The notes beneath the pieces are model-generated. The model was not told the DNA's origin, did not search any database, and was given only the letters and a program-made list of their open reading frames with translations. DNA of 64,000 nucleotides from Alistipes indistinctus YIT 12060. Its GTDB lineage: Bacteria; Bacteroidota; Bacteroidia; Bacteroidales; Rikenellaceae. Shown here piece by piece: positions 26,497 to 35,009 of the stretch (its first letter is position 1; every line of letters begins with the position of its first letter). Location: NCBI RefSeq assembly GCF_025144995.1, contig NZ_CP102250.1:2418001-2482000 (forward strand), in the 5' to 3' direction. Both the position numbers and the translations under genes were made by a program.

Positions 26497-27507
26497 TTAC
26501 AGGGAGGGCTGATCGGTGATTGTACCTTCGGTCCAAGGTTTGACACTCGGATCGAGCGTAATCTGCTTAGCATCCGAAACAAGGGTCAGGTCGTAGGTGT
26601 ACTTCATGCCCGGAGCCCAGGTTCCTTTGAGTTCCACATTTTCTTTGGTCACGTCGAAAGTCTGCGCGGTTTCGCCGGTGCCGAGGGTAACAGAATAAAC
26701 CACCTTGAGTTTCGCGCCCGTGAGCGCCTGCGGCATCAGCATCAGTGCGCCGTTGGTGCCCGCGATCGGATCGCTGGTCGTTTTGGCGATCGCTGCAGTG
26801 CCGTTCGTCAGGTAAGCGTAGCTTGCGGTACCGGAGACACTGCTCCATGCGCCTTCGATGGCGGTGCCTTCAGAGGCGGAGGTTGCGTAAGTATAGGTAC
26901 CCGCGTTCTGGATACCGCTCAGCTCGATCGTCTTGACCACTGCGGTAAAATCGGCGTTTGCACATTTGGCCGAGAAGAGGATTTGCGAGAGCGCGTGGTT
27001 GAAATTCAGCGCCACGCTGCCGTTGTTCGAAGTTGCGTCCTGGCTGGTGCGCTGCGCCACGACCAGGTCCGCCTGGGATGCTTCTGCCGCTACCGTGTAG
27101 GTAAAGCCGGGCCAGCCTGCGCCCGTGGGAGCGACATAAGTCACATCGGTGGCAGGCGCGTAAGCGAAGAAGGAGACCTTTTTGCCCTGCGGCCAGTACT
27201 GCGGGCCGGTATAAGGCCAGCTGTAAGGGCTGCTCTCGCCGGTACGCGATACTAATTGCGATGCGATGAAAGGGGTGGGTTCATCGGTCGAAGCCGTACC
27301 CGGGAACGCGGCAGAGGTGGTGTAAGCCGTCATCTGGAAAGCTGTCAGGTTGTCGGTCTTCGTTTCCGTAGCTTTGACCGATTTACCCACGAAGGTTTTC
27401 AGTTTGATCGGGGTGTTACCGTCGCCGTTGGGGGTATCCACGACTTCGCTCTTCGAACAACCTGCCATAGCTGCTATGGCAAGAAGCATCATCATTTGTT
27501 TTTTCAT
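26497..27507 (-). CDS. Fimbrillin family lipoprotein (Mfa-like)
   Basis: 336 residues. Lipoprotein signal with Cys17 (AIAAMAGC), as in Bacteroidota type V pilins that are lipidated, exported and then processed at the surface. The N-terminal domain has FVGKSVKATETKTDNL and GKKVSFFAYAP; the middle NFNHALSQILFSAKCANAD is a hallmark of the fimbrillin/Mfa-like family; the end is KYTYDLTL. It is the last gene of a three-gene operon behind DUF5119 (35-base gap). It may be a pilus shaft or tip subunit or an adhesin. Confidence 0.88.
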   Translation of the reverse strand: MKKQMMMLLAIAAMAGCSKSEVVDTPNGDGNTPIKLKTFVGKSVKATETKTDNLTAFQMTAYTTSAAFPGTASTDEPTPFIASQLVSRTGESSPYSWPYTGPQYWPQGKKVSFFAYAPATDVTYVAPTGAGWPGFTYTVAAEASQADLVVAQRTSQDATSNNGSVALNFNHALSQILFSAKCANADFTAVVKTIELSGIQNAGTYTYATSASEGTAIEGAWSSVSGTASYAYLTNGTAAIAKTTSDPIAGTNGALMLMPQALTGAKLKVVYSVTLGTGETAQTFDVTKENVELKGTWAPGMKYTYDLTLVSDAKQITLDPSVKPWTEGTITDQPSL

Positions 27508-27542
27508 AAATAAAAAGGGTTTGGTTGGTTAATGAATATTGA

Positions 27543-28664
27543 TTAACTGGTTGGTTTTCTGGTTGTAAGTTCGCCTGTCCGCGGTGCTTCGGGGGTGGTT
27601 GTGCGGCGCCGGTATCCTATGGGGCTGCCCACTGTCGTACGGCGGCCCGGCACAGCGCGGGTGCCCAGCGGGAGCGGAACGATCTCCTCGCCCCAGTCGC
27701 CGACCCCGACATCCACACCGCCTCCGCCTTCGGGCGGGGTGTACTCGATGACGATCTGGTCGGGAACCGGCGTAGGTGCGGGCGGATCGGTCGTCGGATC
27801 GGACGGTGCGGCCTGCGCCACGACCTGCGTGACGTTGGTCTGCGCTACCTGCCGCGATGCGTCCGGTAGCGTCAGTTCGAGCGTGATCGTGACCGGTTTC
27901 GGCTCTTCCTGCAGGACGGCGGTGCCGAAGCAGGTAAAGGTGGCCGTGACCACGTTGCCTTCGGTTCGGGCGCAGTCGGCCGGGATGTACGAAGCCGCGG
28001 CCACGGGTCGCTGGCTGCCGAGCATGATCGAGCAGGGAACGCCTGCGACGGCGCCGCGGACGCGCTGCACGAACTCGCCGCCGACGACCTGCTGGCACAG
28101 GCAGTATTGCGAGACGAGCGCAGCGGGCTTGACCCGCAACGCCTGCTCGCTGCCGCGCGAGGTTTCGCCGCCCACGGACAGTTCGCCGATCGACACGCCG
28201 AACAGTTTGTCCGGACGGTTCACCACCGGAATCCCGGCGGCCGTTTCGGCGCGTGCGTCGAGCAGGCCGCCGCCCGATCCCACGTTCGCCAGGGAAGGGT
28301 CGACCGTGGTTACCGTGCGCGTGTAGGCCCGGATCGTACCGAAACTCTTCTCGCCGTCGATCAGGATCGTCTCGGAGTCGTTGTTGAACATCACTACTGC
28401 GTAACGGCCCGAAGGCAGTTCGACGGTGCCCCCGTCCGGAGCGATATTGTCGACGTAGGGAGTGCCCTCGCGGTCGAGCGGGTAGAAGATCACCCGCATG
28501 CCTTCGGGTTTGGCGCCCACGCCCTCCCAGTCGAAAGAGACGCGTACCGGGATGCCCCGGTAATCGTAGGTGAGCGTCTTGCGGCAGGCGTTGCAGCACA
28601 GGGCGGCGAGGCAGGCGGCGGTGACGGCGGCGGCGCGGAGGATATGTGGCCTGCGGATATTCAT
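27543..28664 (-). CDS. DUF5119 domain-containing lipoprotein
   Basis: 373 residues from the ATG at 28664; lipoprotein signal ends LCCNAC (Cys27). The N-terminal half has the DUF5119 pattern (VSFDWEGVGAKPEGMRVIFYP, VELPSGRYAVVMFNNDSETI, VVNRPDKLFGVS), and the C-terminal third is proline/glycine-rich. DUF5119 proteins accompany fimbrillins in Bacteroidota fimbrial operons; their exact job is not established. Its ATG overlaps the TGA of the upstream DUF3575 gene (ATGA at 28664-28661), so the two are translationally coupled. Confidence 0.85.
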   Translation of the reverse strand: MNIRRPHILRAAAVTAACLAALCCNACRKTLTYDYRGIPVRVSFDWEGVGAKPEGMRVIFYPLDREGTPYVDNIAPDGGTVELPSGRYAVVMFNNDSETILIDGEKSFGTIRAYTRTVTTVDPSLANVGSGGGLLDARAETAAGIPVVNRPDKLFGVSIGELSVGGETSRGSEQALRVKPAALVSQYCLCQQVVGGEFVQRVRGAVAGVPCSIMLGSQRPVAAASYIPADCARTEGNVVTATFTCFGTAVLQEEPKPVTITLELTLPDASRQVAQTNVTQVVAQAAPSDPTTDPPAPTPVPDQIVIEYTPPEGGGGVDVGVGDWGEEIVPLPLGTRAVPGRRTTVGSPIGYRRRTTTPEAPRTGELTTRKPTS

Positions 28665-30128
28665 AACCGTCCCCCTTTCCCGCCGAAACGCCACAGCAGT
28701 GAGATACGGGCTTTGGTCAGCCCGGTATATCGGATGCGTTTGGTCTGTTGGTAGACATAGAGGCCGTCCCGCGGTTCGTAAGTTTTGTAACTGGAGCCGA
28801 TCATGCCGGCGCCGACGGCGAATTCGACCCCGAAACTGCGGCCTACCGGAAGCTGGTAGCCGTAAGTGATTCCCGCCGACCAGAAATCCCCCTGGTAGCC
28901 GGTCTTCCGGTTTTCGAGGTCGTAGAATCCCGCGCTGCCGTACAGGCCGACGTAATGGCCGTGGAAACGCCCGGGCCCGGCGAAGCGGAACCGCACCTCG
29001 GGGCCGGCGGCGAACAGCTGGTAGTAGCGGTGGGCTCTTTCGTTCGACCACCAGGCGCACAACGCTTCGAGGCCTACCGACCAACGGTGGCCCAGGCCGA
29101 GTTCGGCTTCGAGGTTGGGGGCGAGTGCCGCCCAATATAAAAGGTTGGTTTTGATTGCCCAGCGGGCGGGCGGGGAATCCTGCCGCTGGCGACGGTCGTT
29201 TTGTCCGACCGGTGAAAGGGATGCGAAGTGAGTGGGTGTGGAAGGGGACGATGCAGAAGCCGTTGAGGGGGGGCCGGCGGTTCGGGACGGAGAGGCCGGG
29301 GGGAGCCGTTTCCGGGAGCGATGCCGGAACAGGAGGGAGCGCCGGTTGCGGGGTTGTCGTCTGCGGGGTTGCGGACCCGTGTAACGGAGGCTTTTCCTCC
29401 GCTGTGTAGATGACCTCTTTTTCGGGAGCGTCCGCGATGGCGGCGGAGAAGGCGTCCGATTGGATTCCCGCGGTCAGGACGTCCGGAACGGAATCTTTCC
29501 AGTAGATGCGCACGATGGCCCTGCGCAGCGACGGGAAAAGCGTCGATTGCAGGTAGCGGTACGACTGGCTGTCGATTAGTATCCGGAACCGGTTTTTGAG
29601 CTCTTCTTCCGACAGGCCTGTGTCGAACAGATTTGCTATCTGGTCGCGGGAAGGCAGATCCGGCATATCGGATAACCGGCGAAGGAGACCGGCCCAATCC
29701 TCGCCCTGCGGATGAATATAAATTCTGTACTGGTTCAGGTGCGGATATTTCCAGACCAAGTAACCTTTGACGGCCCGGCCCCGGTCACGCGCCAGCTGTC
29801 CGTTGTGCCAGCCGTAACCTTCCATGGAAGAGTAGGAAAAAATGCCGATCGAATCGATCCGTGATGCGCAGCAGGAGGGTCCGAGCCAGTTTCGCAGCGT
29901 ATGCAATGCGCTGGAGTTGTCGCGGTAGGCGCTGTCGAGCAGCGAACGGTCGAAACGGAAACTGAGTTCGACATGCTGTACGGTGTCGGATCGGTTTCCG
30001 GAAAGGGGGGCGGGAGGAGCCGCAAGGGCGGCTTGCGGGAGAACGGTGCCCGGCAGGAGGGCGCACAGGCCGGACTGCCGGACCAGAACGGCCAGCAGCA
30101 ACCATACTATATGCGCAGCTCTCCTCAT
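28661..30128 (-). pseudogene. DUF3575 domain protein gene with a frameshift
   Basis: Two reading frames together make one DUF3575-type outer-membrane protein. The first, from the ATG at 30128 (MRRAAHIVWLLLAVLV, a signal peptide), covers the N-terminal domain to about 29300 (SFRFDRSLLDSAY, NRFRILIDSQSYRYLQ) and a Pro/Thr linker. The second, offset by one base, contains the diagnostic RWAIKTNLLYWAALAPNLE, GLGHRWSVGLEALCAWW, FHGHYVGLYG and ends WRFGGKGGRL at 28661. The switch is needed in a Pro/Ser-rich linker containing two homopolymers, G7 at 29267-29273 and G6 at 29298-29303 (plus strand). Without the shift the first frame stays open all the way into DUF5119. It may be a true mutation, phase variation, or an assembly error. 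Confidence 0.82.
29267..29273. repeat. G7 homopolymer at the DUF3575 frameshift
   Basis: Seven G on the plus strand (C on the coding strand) where the reading frame has to change by one base. A six-G run at 29298-29303 is the alternative site. Confidence 0.7.
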
Positions 30129-30689
30129 ATGAATATAATGTGACAAAAAGTCTACCTTACGCAATCTTCTGCTCGTATTATGCCGGTAAGCAGAAAAGAA
30201 CGATGTCGAGTTGGTTGGTAGTTGTAAAGTCCTGTTTTTTGGGGTATTATGCGGCATGAATCGGGTCTCCGGAATCATCTCCGGATGGCCGGCAGGGGAG
30301 TCCCGTCCCGTTTTTGTTGTAGTAAAAATAACCTATTCGGGTCAAATAACCAAGAATAAAATACTCGTATTTCCCTGATTAGAAAGATTATATTGGTTGT
30401 TTTACGCTAACATTTATGTAATAAATTGATAGTGTTTATTTTGGATGGTATATTTCTTTGAAGATTATGCGTTAAGTGTGTCAAAAATAGGTGCCCGTCG
30501 ACGGATGGACGACGGGTGTGAGGGATAATAATCTGAAAATGAGTCCCTAATGGGGGGGCTGCATTGCGGATCGTACAGGCAAATGGAAAGGGAAAGGGAA
30601 AGAAAAAAGAGAAGGAGAATAGAGAATAAGGAAAGGAAGGGCGTAAGAGTAGAAGGAAAAAGGAGCATTTCCTCAAAGGCGAGGCCGGA
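30129..30689. other. Gene-free region upstream of the fimbrial operon
   Basis: About 560 bases. 30300-30490 is markedly AT-rich and probably contains the fimbrial operon promoter, though I found no good TAnnTTTG on the minus strand. A hairpin (CCCGTCG at 30494-30500, CGACGGG at 30510-30516) could be a minus-strand terminator for the RNA upstream. 30580-30675 is almost pure purine on the plus strand, with repeats of GGAAA. No gene is supported. Confidence 0.5.
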
Positions 30690-30916
30690 AAAAGAAGACG
30701 TGAGACTGCTGCCACCCATCCGGTCAAAGGCCTTAGGAACCCACCACGAGACAAGCACAGCAGCTCACGCCTAGAGCATGGCCACTAACCCAGTGCCGCC
30801 ACAGCACTTACCATGCCAAGGCGTGAGCCTCAGCAGAAGCGCTGTGCCTGTTACCCGTGGTGAAAAATTTCCTAAGTTTTTGACCAGGTAACGGCCCGGC
30901 ACCCTAGTGCCGGTAA
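30690..30916 (-). ncRNA. Long rod-like structured RNA (6S-like / Bacteroidales-1-like candidate)
   Basis: On the minus strand the sequence folds into one long interrupted hairpin. Nested pairings, outside to inside: GTCAAA (30884-30879) with TTTGAC (30728-30723), CTTAGGAA with TTCCTAAG, CACCACG with CGTGGTG, GCACAGC with GCTGTGC, CTCACGCC with GGCGTGAG, and GCATGG with CCATGC, over 162 bases. Asymmetric bulges separate the stems, the largest near the centre, as in 6S RNA. A near-consensus promoter lies directly upstream. There is no good open frame. The 3' end is uncertain; a T-rich stretch lies near 30690-30700. The conserved Bacteroidales-1 RNA also follows such promoters; identity with it or with 6S RNA is inference. 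Confidence 0.6.
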
Positions 30917-30919
30917 TAA

Positions 30920-30949
30920 CAAAGGTAATTAAAAAAACGACATGGCAAA
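30920..30949 (-). promoter_or_regulatory. Promoter of the structured RNA
   Basis: TACCTTTG (30927 to 30920, minus strand) with TTTG (30949 to 30946) 18 bases upstream. Predicted transcription start near 30914-30916. Confidence 0.65.
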
Positions 30950-31389
30950 CAAAAACAATGGTTTTTGAGACCGTACGGCGTATTGGAATGCTGCCGGCCG
31001 CGGTGTGCCGGAAGCGGTGGCGGGCAGGTAAAAATGCGGAGGAGAAGGAGTGGGGGAGAAAGAGGACAGGGGCGGGATGCACGTGGACTGGAAACGGACG
31101 AAACATGAATAGGACGTGAATCGGAAATGAACAGAAGGGGCGGGGAGTGAAGGAGAAAGGAAAGGCTGAAGGGGAGAAAAGGGAAGAACCGCATTCAGAA
31201 GGATGTATTAACTAACAAATAGGGAAAACAGGAAGAAGAGGCAGGATATAAGGGTAAAAGAGCGCCGCCGGACGCGGAAGAGAAACGGGCAACGCCTGGA
31301 AAACAGCGAAGTCCGGGCAGGCGGGGACGCGTGGAGAGAAACAACTCCGGAAATGTGCCGCAGGGGGGGATTCGTATCGAAAAATAGTG
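30950..31389. other. Purine-skewed gene-free region before ftsL
   Basis: About 440 bases with a strong purine bias on the plus strand (for example 31128-31185) and no supported gene. mraZ and rsmH, which usually precede ftsL, are not here. Confidence 0.5.
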
Positions 31390-31397
31390 TATTTTTG
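31390..31397 (+). promoter_or_regulatory. -7 promoter element at the head of the dcw cluster
   Basis: TATTTTTG fits TAnnTTTG and lies 22 bases before the ftsL ATG; no clear -33 element. It would give a leader of under 20 bases. Confidence 0.55.
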
Positions 31398-31419
31398 TCT
31401 CCGGATACCACCACCAGCA

Positions 31420-31944
31420 ATGAGCGAAAAGAGCAGACATAGCGTGTCGGAGGAGTGGCATGAAGCGGCAGCCGCGGATGGGTGCGTTCCAGGCACTTCG
31501 GGCACTTCCGGAGTTTCGGGCGCGTCAGGCATGGCATCGCACGGGCGGGGACACGCATCCGAAATCCCGGCTTCCGGACGGGACAATGTTTCCGGCGACG
31601 CGGAAACCCCGCGGCCGAAACGGCCGTCGTGGGTCGAACGCAATGTGGCGCAAGTGCTGTCGGGTAACATTCTCACGCGTGCCGAGGTACGTCGTATGTA
31701 TCCCTACGTGCTGTTTATCGCGGTGCTGATGTTCCTCTATATCGCCAACGGCTACCACATTCAGAAACTGCACCGCCGGCACGACCGGATTTCCGAACAG
31801 ATCAAAGAACTGCGCTCGCGTTCGCTCACCCTCTCGTCGATCCGGATGACCGCGACGCGCCAGAGCGAGATCATCAAGGAACTCGAGGCGCGCGGAATTC
31901 CGCTCCAGGAGTCGCTCACCCCGCCCAAAATCATCGACAAATAA
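31420..31944 (+). CDS. ftsL: FtsL-like cell division protein
   Basis: 174 residues from the ATG at 31420. Bitopic divisome protein that, with FtsB/FtsQ, activates FtsW-FtsI septal synthesis. One membrane segment (residues about 94-110, YVLFIAVLMFLYIANGY) is followed by a periplasmic coiled coil (HRRHDRISEQIKELRSRSLTLSS) and the family end ESLTPPKIID. The roughly 90-residue cytoplasmic part is unusually long and low in complexity, with GTSGTSGVSGASG near 25-37. It starts the dcw cluster, 3 bases before ftsI. A shorter start at a later ATG (residue 38) is possible. Confidence 0.85.
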   Translation: MSEKSRHSVSEEWHEAAAADGCVPGTSGTSGVSGASGMASHGRGHASEIPASGRDNVSGDAETPRPKRPSWVERNVAQVLSGNILTRAEVRRMYPYVLFIAVLMFLYIANGYHIQKLHRRHDRISEQIKELRSRSLTLSSIRMTATRQSEIIKELEARGIPLQESLTPPKIIDK

Positions 31945-31947
31945 CCC

Positions 31948-34161
31948 ATGGCCGAGCCACGCAAACCCGATATCAAGAAGAGCATCCTGAACCGTGTGCG
32001 GATGCTTTACATCCTCTTTTTTGCGGTGGGGGTGGCCATTGCCGGCAAAATACTATATATCCAATACGGGCCCGGCGGCGAAAGCCTGCGCAGCAAGGGC
32101 GAGCGGATCTCCTACGAACGGGTGGCCATAGAGGCCGACCGCGGAGATGTCCTCGCGTGGGACGGACGGCTGCTGGCCACCTCCGTGCCGATGTACGAAG
32201 TGCGGATGGATTTCGCGGCACAGGGGCTCGCCGATTCGGTGTTCCGCAAATATGCCGATTCGCTGGCCGGGGCGCTGGCTACCTTTTTCGGCGACAAAAG
32301 CAAGAACGCTTACCTGATCCTGCTTAACCGCGCTTACAGCAACAAGAGCAAGAATCGTTTCACGCAGATCGCTCCGCGTCGTGTAAATCACCTTGAAATC
32401 AAACAAATATCCCAATTCCCGATCCTAAGGCTCGGCCAGAACCGGGGCGGGTTTATTCCCGTGCAGATCAACAAACGACTGCTGCCCAACGGGCCGATGG
32501 CCTCGCGCACGATCGGCCGCGTCAACGAGGCGGGACGAAAATGGGGCGTCGAGGGAGCGTTCGACAGCGTGCTGCGCGGGACCGACGGCAATATGCTGAT
32601 GCAGCGCATTTCGGGCAGTTTCAAGATTCCTGTGCCCGACGCGCTGAGCGTGGCGCCGGTGGACGGGATCGACGTGGTGACGACGCTCGATATCGACGTG
32701 CAGGACGTGGCCGAAAACGCGCTGCGCAAACAGTTGGAGCTGGGTGATGCCGACTGGGGTACGGCCGTGCTGATGGAGGTTTCCACCGGCGAGATACGTG
32801 CGATCACGAACCTGACGCGCAAGGGGGAGGGTAAGTTTGTCGAGGATTTCAATTATGCCGTCGGCATGAACCTCGAACCGGGTTCCACGTTTAAACTGGC
32901 GTCGCTGATGACGCTGCTCGACGATGCGGGCGCGAGCCTCGAGGAGCATTACGACACGGGCGACGGGCGGATGATGATCGGCCGGGCGCGGGTGGTCGAT
33001 TCGCACGCGTGCGGAGACGTGACCCTGCGCGAGGTGTTCGAACACTCGTCGAACGTGGGTTTCGCGCTGGCCGTGAACAAATATTATAAAGAGAACCCCC
33101 GGCGTTTTGTCGATCACCTTTATAAAATGGGGCTCGGTATGCCGCTCGATTTGCAGATTCCCGGCGGGGCGGACCCGGTTATTTTCCGGCCGGGCGACGC
33201 TTCGTGGAGCGGCGTGACCCTTACGATGATGTCCTACGGGTATGCGCTGCGGCTGACGCCGCTCAAAACGCTCAGCTTTTACAACGCGGTGGCCAACGAC
33301 GGCAAGATGGTGCGCCCGATGTTCGTCAAGGAGCTCAAACAGTACGGCCAGACGCTGCGCACCTTCCCGCCCGAGGTGATGGTCCCTTCGATCGGTTCGC
33401 CCAAGGTGATCGCGCAGGTGCAGGAGGCGCTGCGCGGAGTGGTGAACGACGGTACCGCGCGCGGGCTCAAGAATCCCTATTATTCGGTGGCGGGCAAGAC
33501 CGGAACCGCGCAGATCGCGATGGGCCGGCACGGTTATACTGACCGTTTCGGCGGCCGGCACTACCTGGCCACGCTGGTGGGGTATTTCCCGGCCGACAAG
33601 CCCCGCTACAGTTGTATTGTCGCGATCAAGACCTACAACGGGCCGGGCCGCCGCGGCACCTATTACGGCGCATCGCTGGCCGGGCCGGTGTTCCGTGCGA
33701 TTGCCGACCGCGTTTACGCCCGCAACACGTCGTGGCAGACGCCGCTGTCGGAGCGGAGCGATAAGGCGGACGGAGTTCCGGCGCTCAAAAGCGGCCGGGC
33801 CGACGAGGTGCGCCGCGTGGCGCGCCGGTTCGACGTGCCCTATACACCGGAACGGGGCGTGCAGTGGCAGTGCCTTGCGAAAGCCGATTCGACCGGAATG
33901 GAACTGGCGCCCCTCTCCGGGGAGCCGTCCGGAGCCGTGCCCCAGGTGGTCGGCATGGGGATCAAAGAGGCGATCTACCTGCTCGAGCGCGAGGGGCTGC
34001 GCGTCGCGTTCAGCGGCACGGGCTGTGTCCGGAGCCAGTCCATTCCCGCGGGCGCTCCCGCGCAGCGGGGCGCGCTGGTGGTGTTGCAGCTGGGGGCCGG
34101 GCGGCCCGAGGTGCGCCCCCGGGCCGTGAAATCCGATGCGTCCGCCGGGCCTGAGCGGTAG
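31948..34161 (+). CDS. ftsI: Septal peptidoglycan transpeptidase (penicillin-binding protein 3) with PASTA domain
   Basis: 737 residues. Class B PBP that cross-links septal peptidoglycan with FtsW. Cytoplasmic tail and one membrane anchor (about 18-45), a dimerisation domain, then the transpeptidase with Ser313-x-x-Lys316 (GSTFK), Ser367-x-Asn369 (HSSNVGF) and Lys517-Thr-Gly (GKTGTAQ). A single C-terminal PASTA domain (about 668-715, PQVVGMGIKEAIYLLEREG) is normal for Bacteroidota members. It lies 3 bases after ftsL. About 300 bases of non-coding sequence follow before the next gene. Confidence 0.96.
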   Translation: MAEPRKPDIKKSILNRVRMLYILFFAVGVAIAGKILYIQYGPGGESLRSKGERISYERVAIEADRGDVLAWDGRLLATSVPMYEVRMDFAAQGLADSVFRKYADSLAGALATFFGDKSKNAYLILLNRAYSNKSKNRFTQIAPRRVNHLEIKQISQFPILRLGQNRGGFIPVQINKRLLPNGPMASRTIGRVNEAGRKWGVEGAFDSVLRGTDGNMLMQRISGSFKIPVPDALSVAPVDGIDVVTTLDIDVQDVAENALRKQLELGDADWGTAVLMEVSTGEIRAITNLTRKGEGKFVEDFNYAVGMNLEPGSTFKLASLMTLLDDAGASLEEHYDTGDGRMMIGRARVVDSHACGDVTLREVFEHSSNVGFALAVNKYYKENPRRFVDHLYKMGLGMPLDLQIPGGADPVIFRPGDASWSGVTLTMMSYGYALRLTPLKTLSFYNAVANDGKMVRPMFVKELKQYGQTLRTFPPEVMVPSIGSPKVIAQVQEALRGVVNDGTARGLKNPYYSVAGKTGTAQIAMGRHGYTDRFGGRHYLATLVGYFPADKPRYSCIVAIKTYNGPGRRGTYYGASLAGPVFRAIADRVYARNTSWQTPLSERSDKADGVPALKSGRADEVRRVARRFDVPYTPERGVQWQCLAKADSTGMELAPLSGEPSGAVPQVVGMGIKEAIYLLEREGLRVAFSGTGCVRSQSIPAGAPAQRGALVVLQLGAGRPEVRPRAVKSDASAGPER

Positions 34162-34470
34162 CGCGACCAGCCTGCCTTGTATCGCTTGTTCGTCCTGGGT
34201 CTGTCCATTTTGGATGGTTTCCCTTCCTGTGTGTATGCCCTGTGTTTTGCGTCCGGGTGAAACGGGGAGGTGGCTGCACAAAAACGGGATGGATTGCGTG
34301 TGGCTAAAATACTTGGAATCGGGTCGCTCCCGAAAACTTAACATTAACTTAACGGCGGGGCGGGGCGTCGTTCCGGGAATTTTGCCCGGAAAGCTTTATC
34401 TTTGTACACCTGCCGGAAAAACGTGCGACGGAGTGCTCTCCGGGTACGGTTTTTGACGGCTTACGGATCG
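34162..34470. other. Intergenic region after ftsI
   Basis: About 310 bases with no gene that I can support; it contains the promoter element at 34397-34404. Confidence 0.5.
34397..34404 (+). promoter_or_regulatory. -7 promoter element upstream of the small exported protein gene
   Basis: TATCTTTG, 67 bases before the ATG at 34471. TTTG at 34381-34384 is 12 bases upstream. Confidence 0.55.
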
Positions 34471-34893
34471 ATGATGAAACGGTTACTGGGACATATCGCT
34501 TTGTGGGTGTGCTGCCTGTTCGGCGCGTTGAGCCTTTCGGGGGCGGAGGTGCCGCAGCGATTGCCGCATGACAGCGGTTCCCCGCGCACTGCCGCCGAGC
34601 TGGTCTGCTCGCTGGATACGCAGGGTGCGGCGATGCGCCAGTTTATCCACGACTCGCTGCGCAGCGATAACCTGCCTGCCGCACAGGGCGTGAACGGTTC
34701 GCGTGTCCTGACACCGGTATTCAGGCTCGATCCCCGCCTCGACTTCCTGACCGGAGCGATGCCCGCCATGCTGCGGAACACCCCGGCCCCCATGTTGCAA
34801 TATCGTGTGCAGGAACAGTTCTGCACCCTCTTTCGTTCATCGCTCGATGCGTCGGGGTATTACATCTTTGCCCTGCGCAAAATCATCGTTTAG
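34471..34893 (+). CDS. Small exported protein of unknown function
   Basis: 140 residues from the ATG at 34471 (MMKRLLGHIALWV); the frame is open upstream to 34402 but that overlaps the promoter element. A signal peptide ends near residue 26 (GALSLSGAEV). The rest is a short soluble domain with TPVFRLDPRLDFLTG and two Cys. I recognise no family. It lies inside the dcw cluster, between ftsI and murE, but has its own promoter element, so a link to cell division is not implied. Confidence 0.65.
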   Translation: MMKRLLGHIALWVCCLFGALSLSGAEVPQRLPHDSGSPRTAAELVCSLDTQGAAMRQFIHDSLRSDNLPAAQGVNGSRVLTPVFRLDPRLDFLTGAMPAMLRNTPAPMLQYRVQEQFCTLFRSSLDASGYYIFALRKIIV

Positions 34894-35009
34894 CCCGCAT
34901 TTGAATCGGTTTCCGGCCCCGGCATGTTCGTGCCGGCCCTGCCGCCGCTCCCTTTGAACGAGGGGAGCGCAACTAATTCTTATGTCGAATTTAACGATGA
35001 TTTTAAATT

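Noticed and set aside
27543-30278. A single 911-residue protein on the minus strand
   Set aside because: It joins the DUF3575 N-terminus and the DUF5119 protein only because of a one-base shift; the middle (about 28665-29270) is out-of-frame translation while the other frame there encodes the DUF3575 C-terminal barrel.
30720-30927. Structured RNA as SRP RNA, tmRNA or RNase P RNA
   Set aside because: None of the conserved core sequences of these RNAs is visible; the fold is a single long rod.
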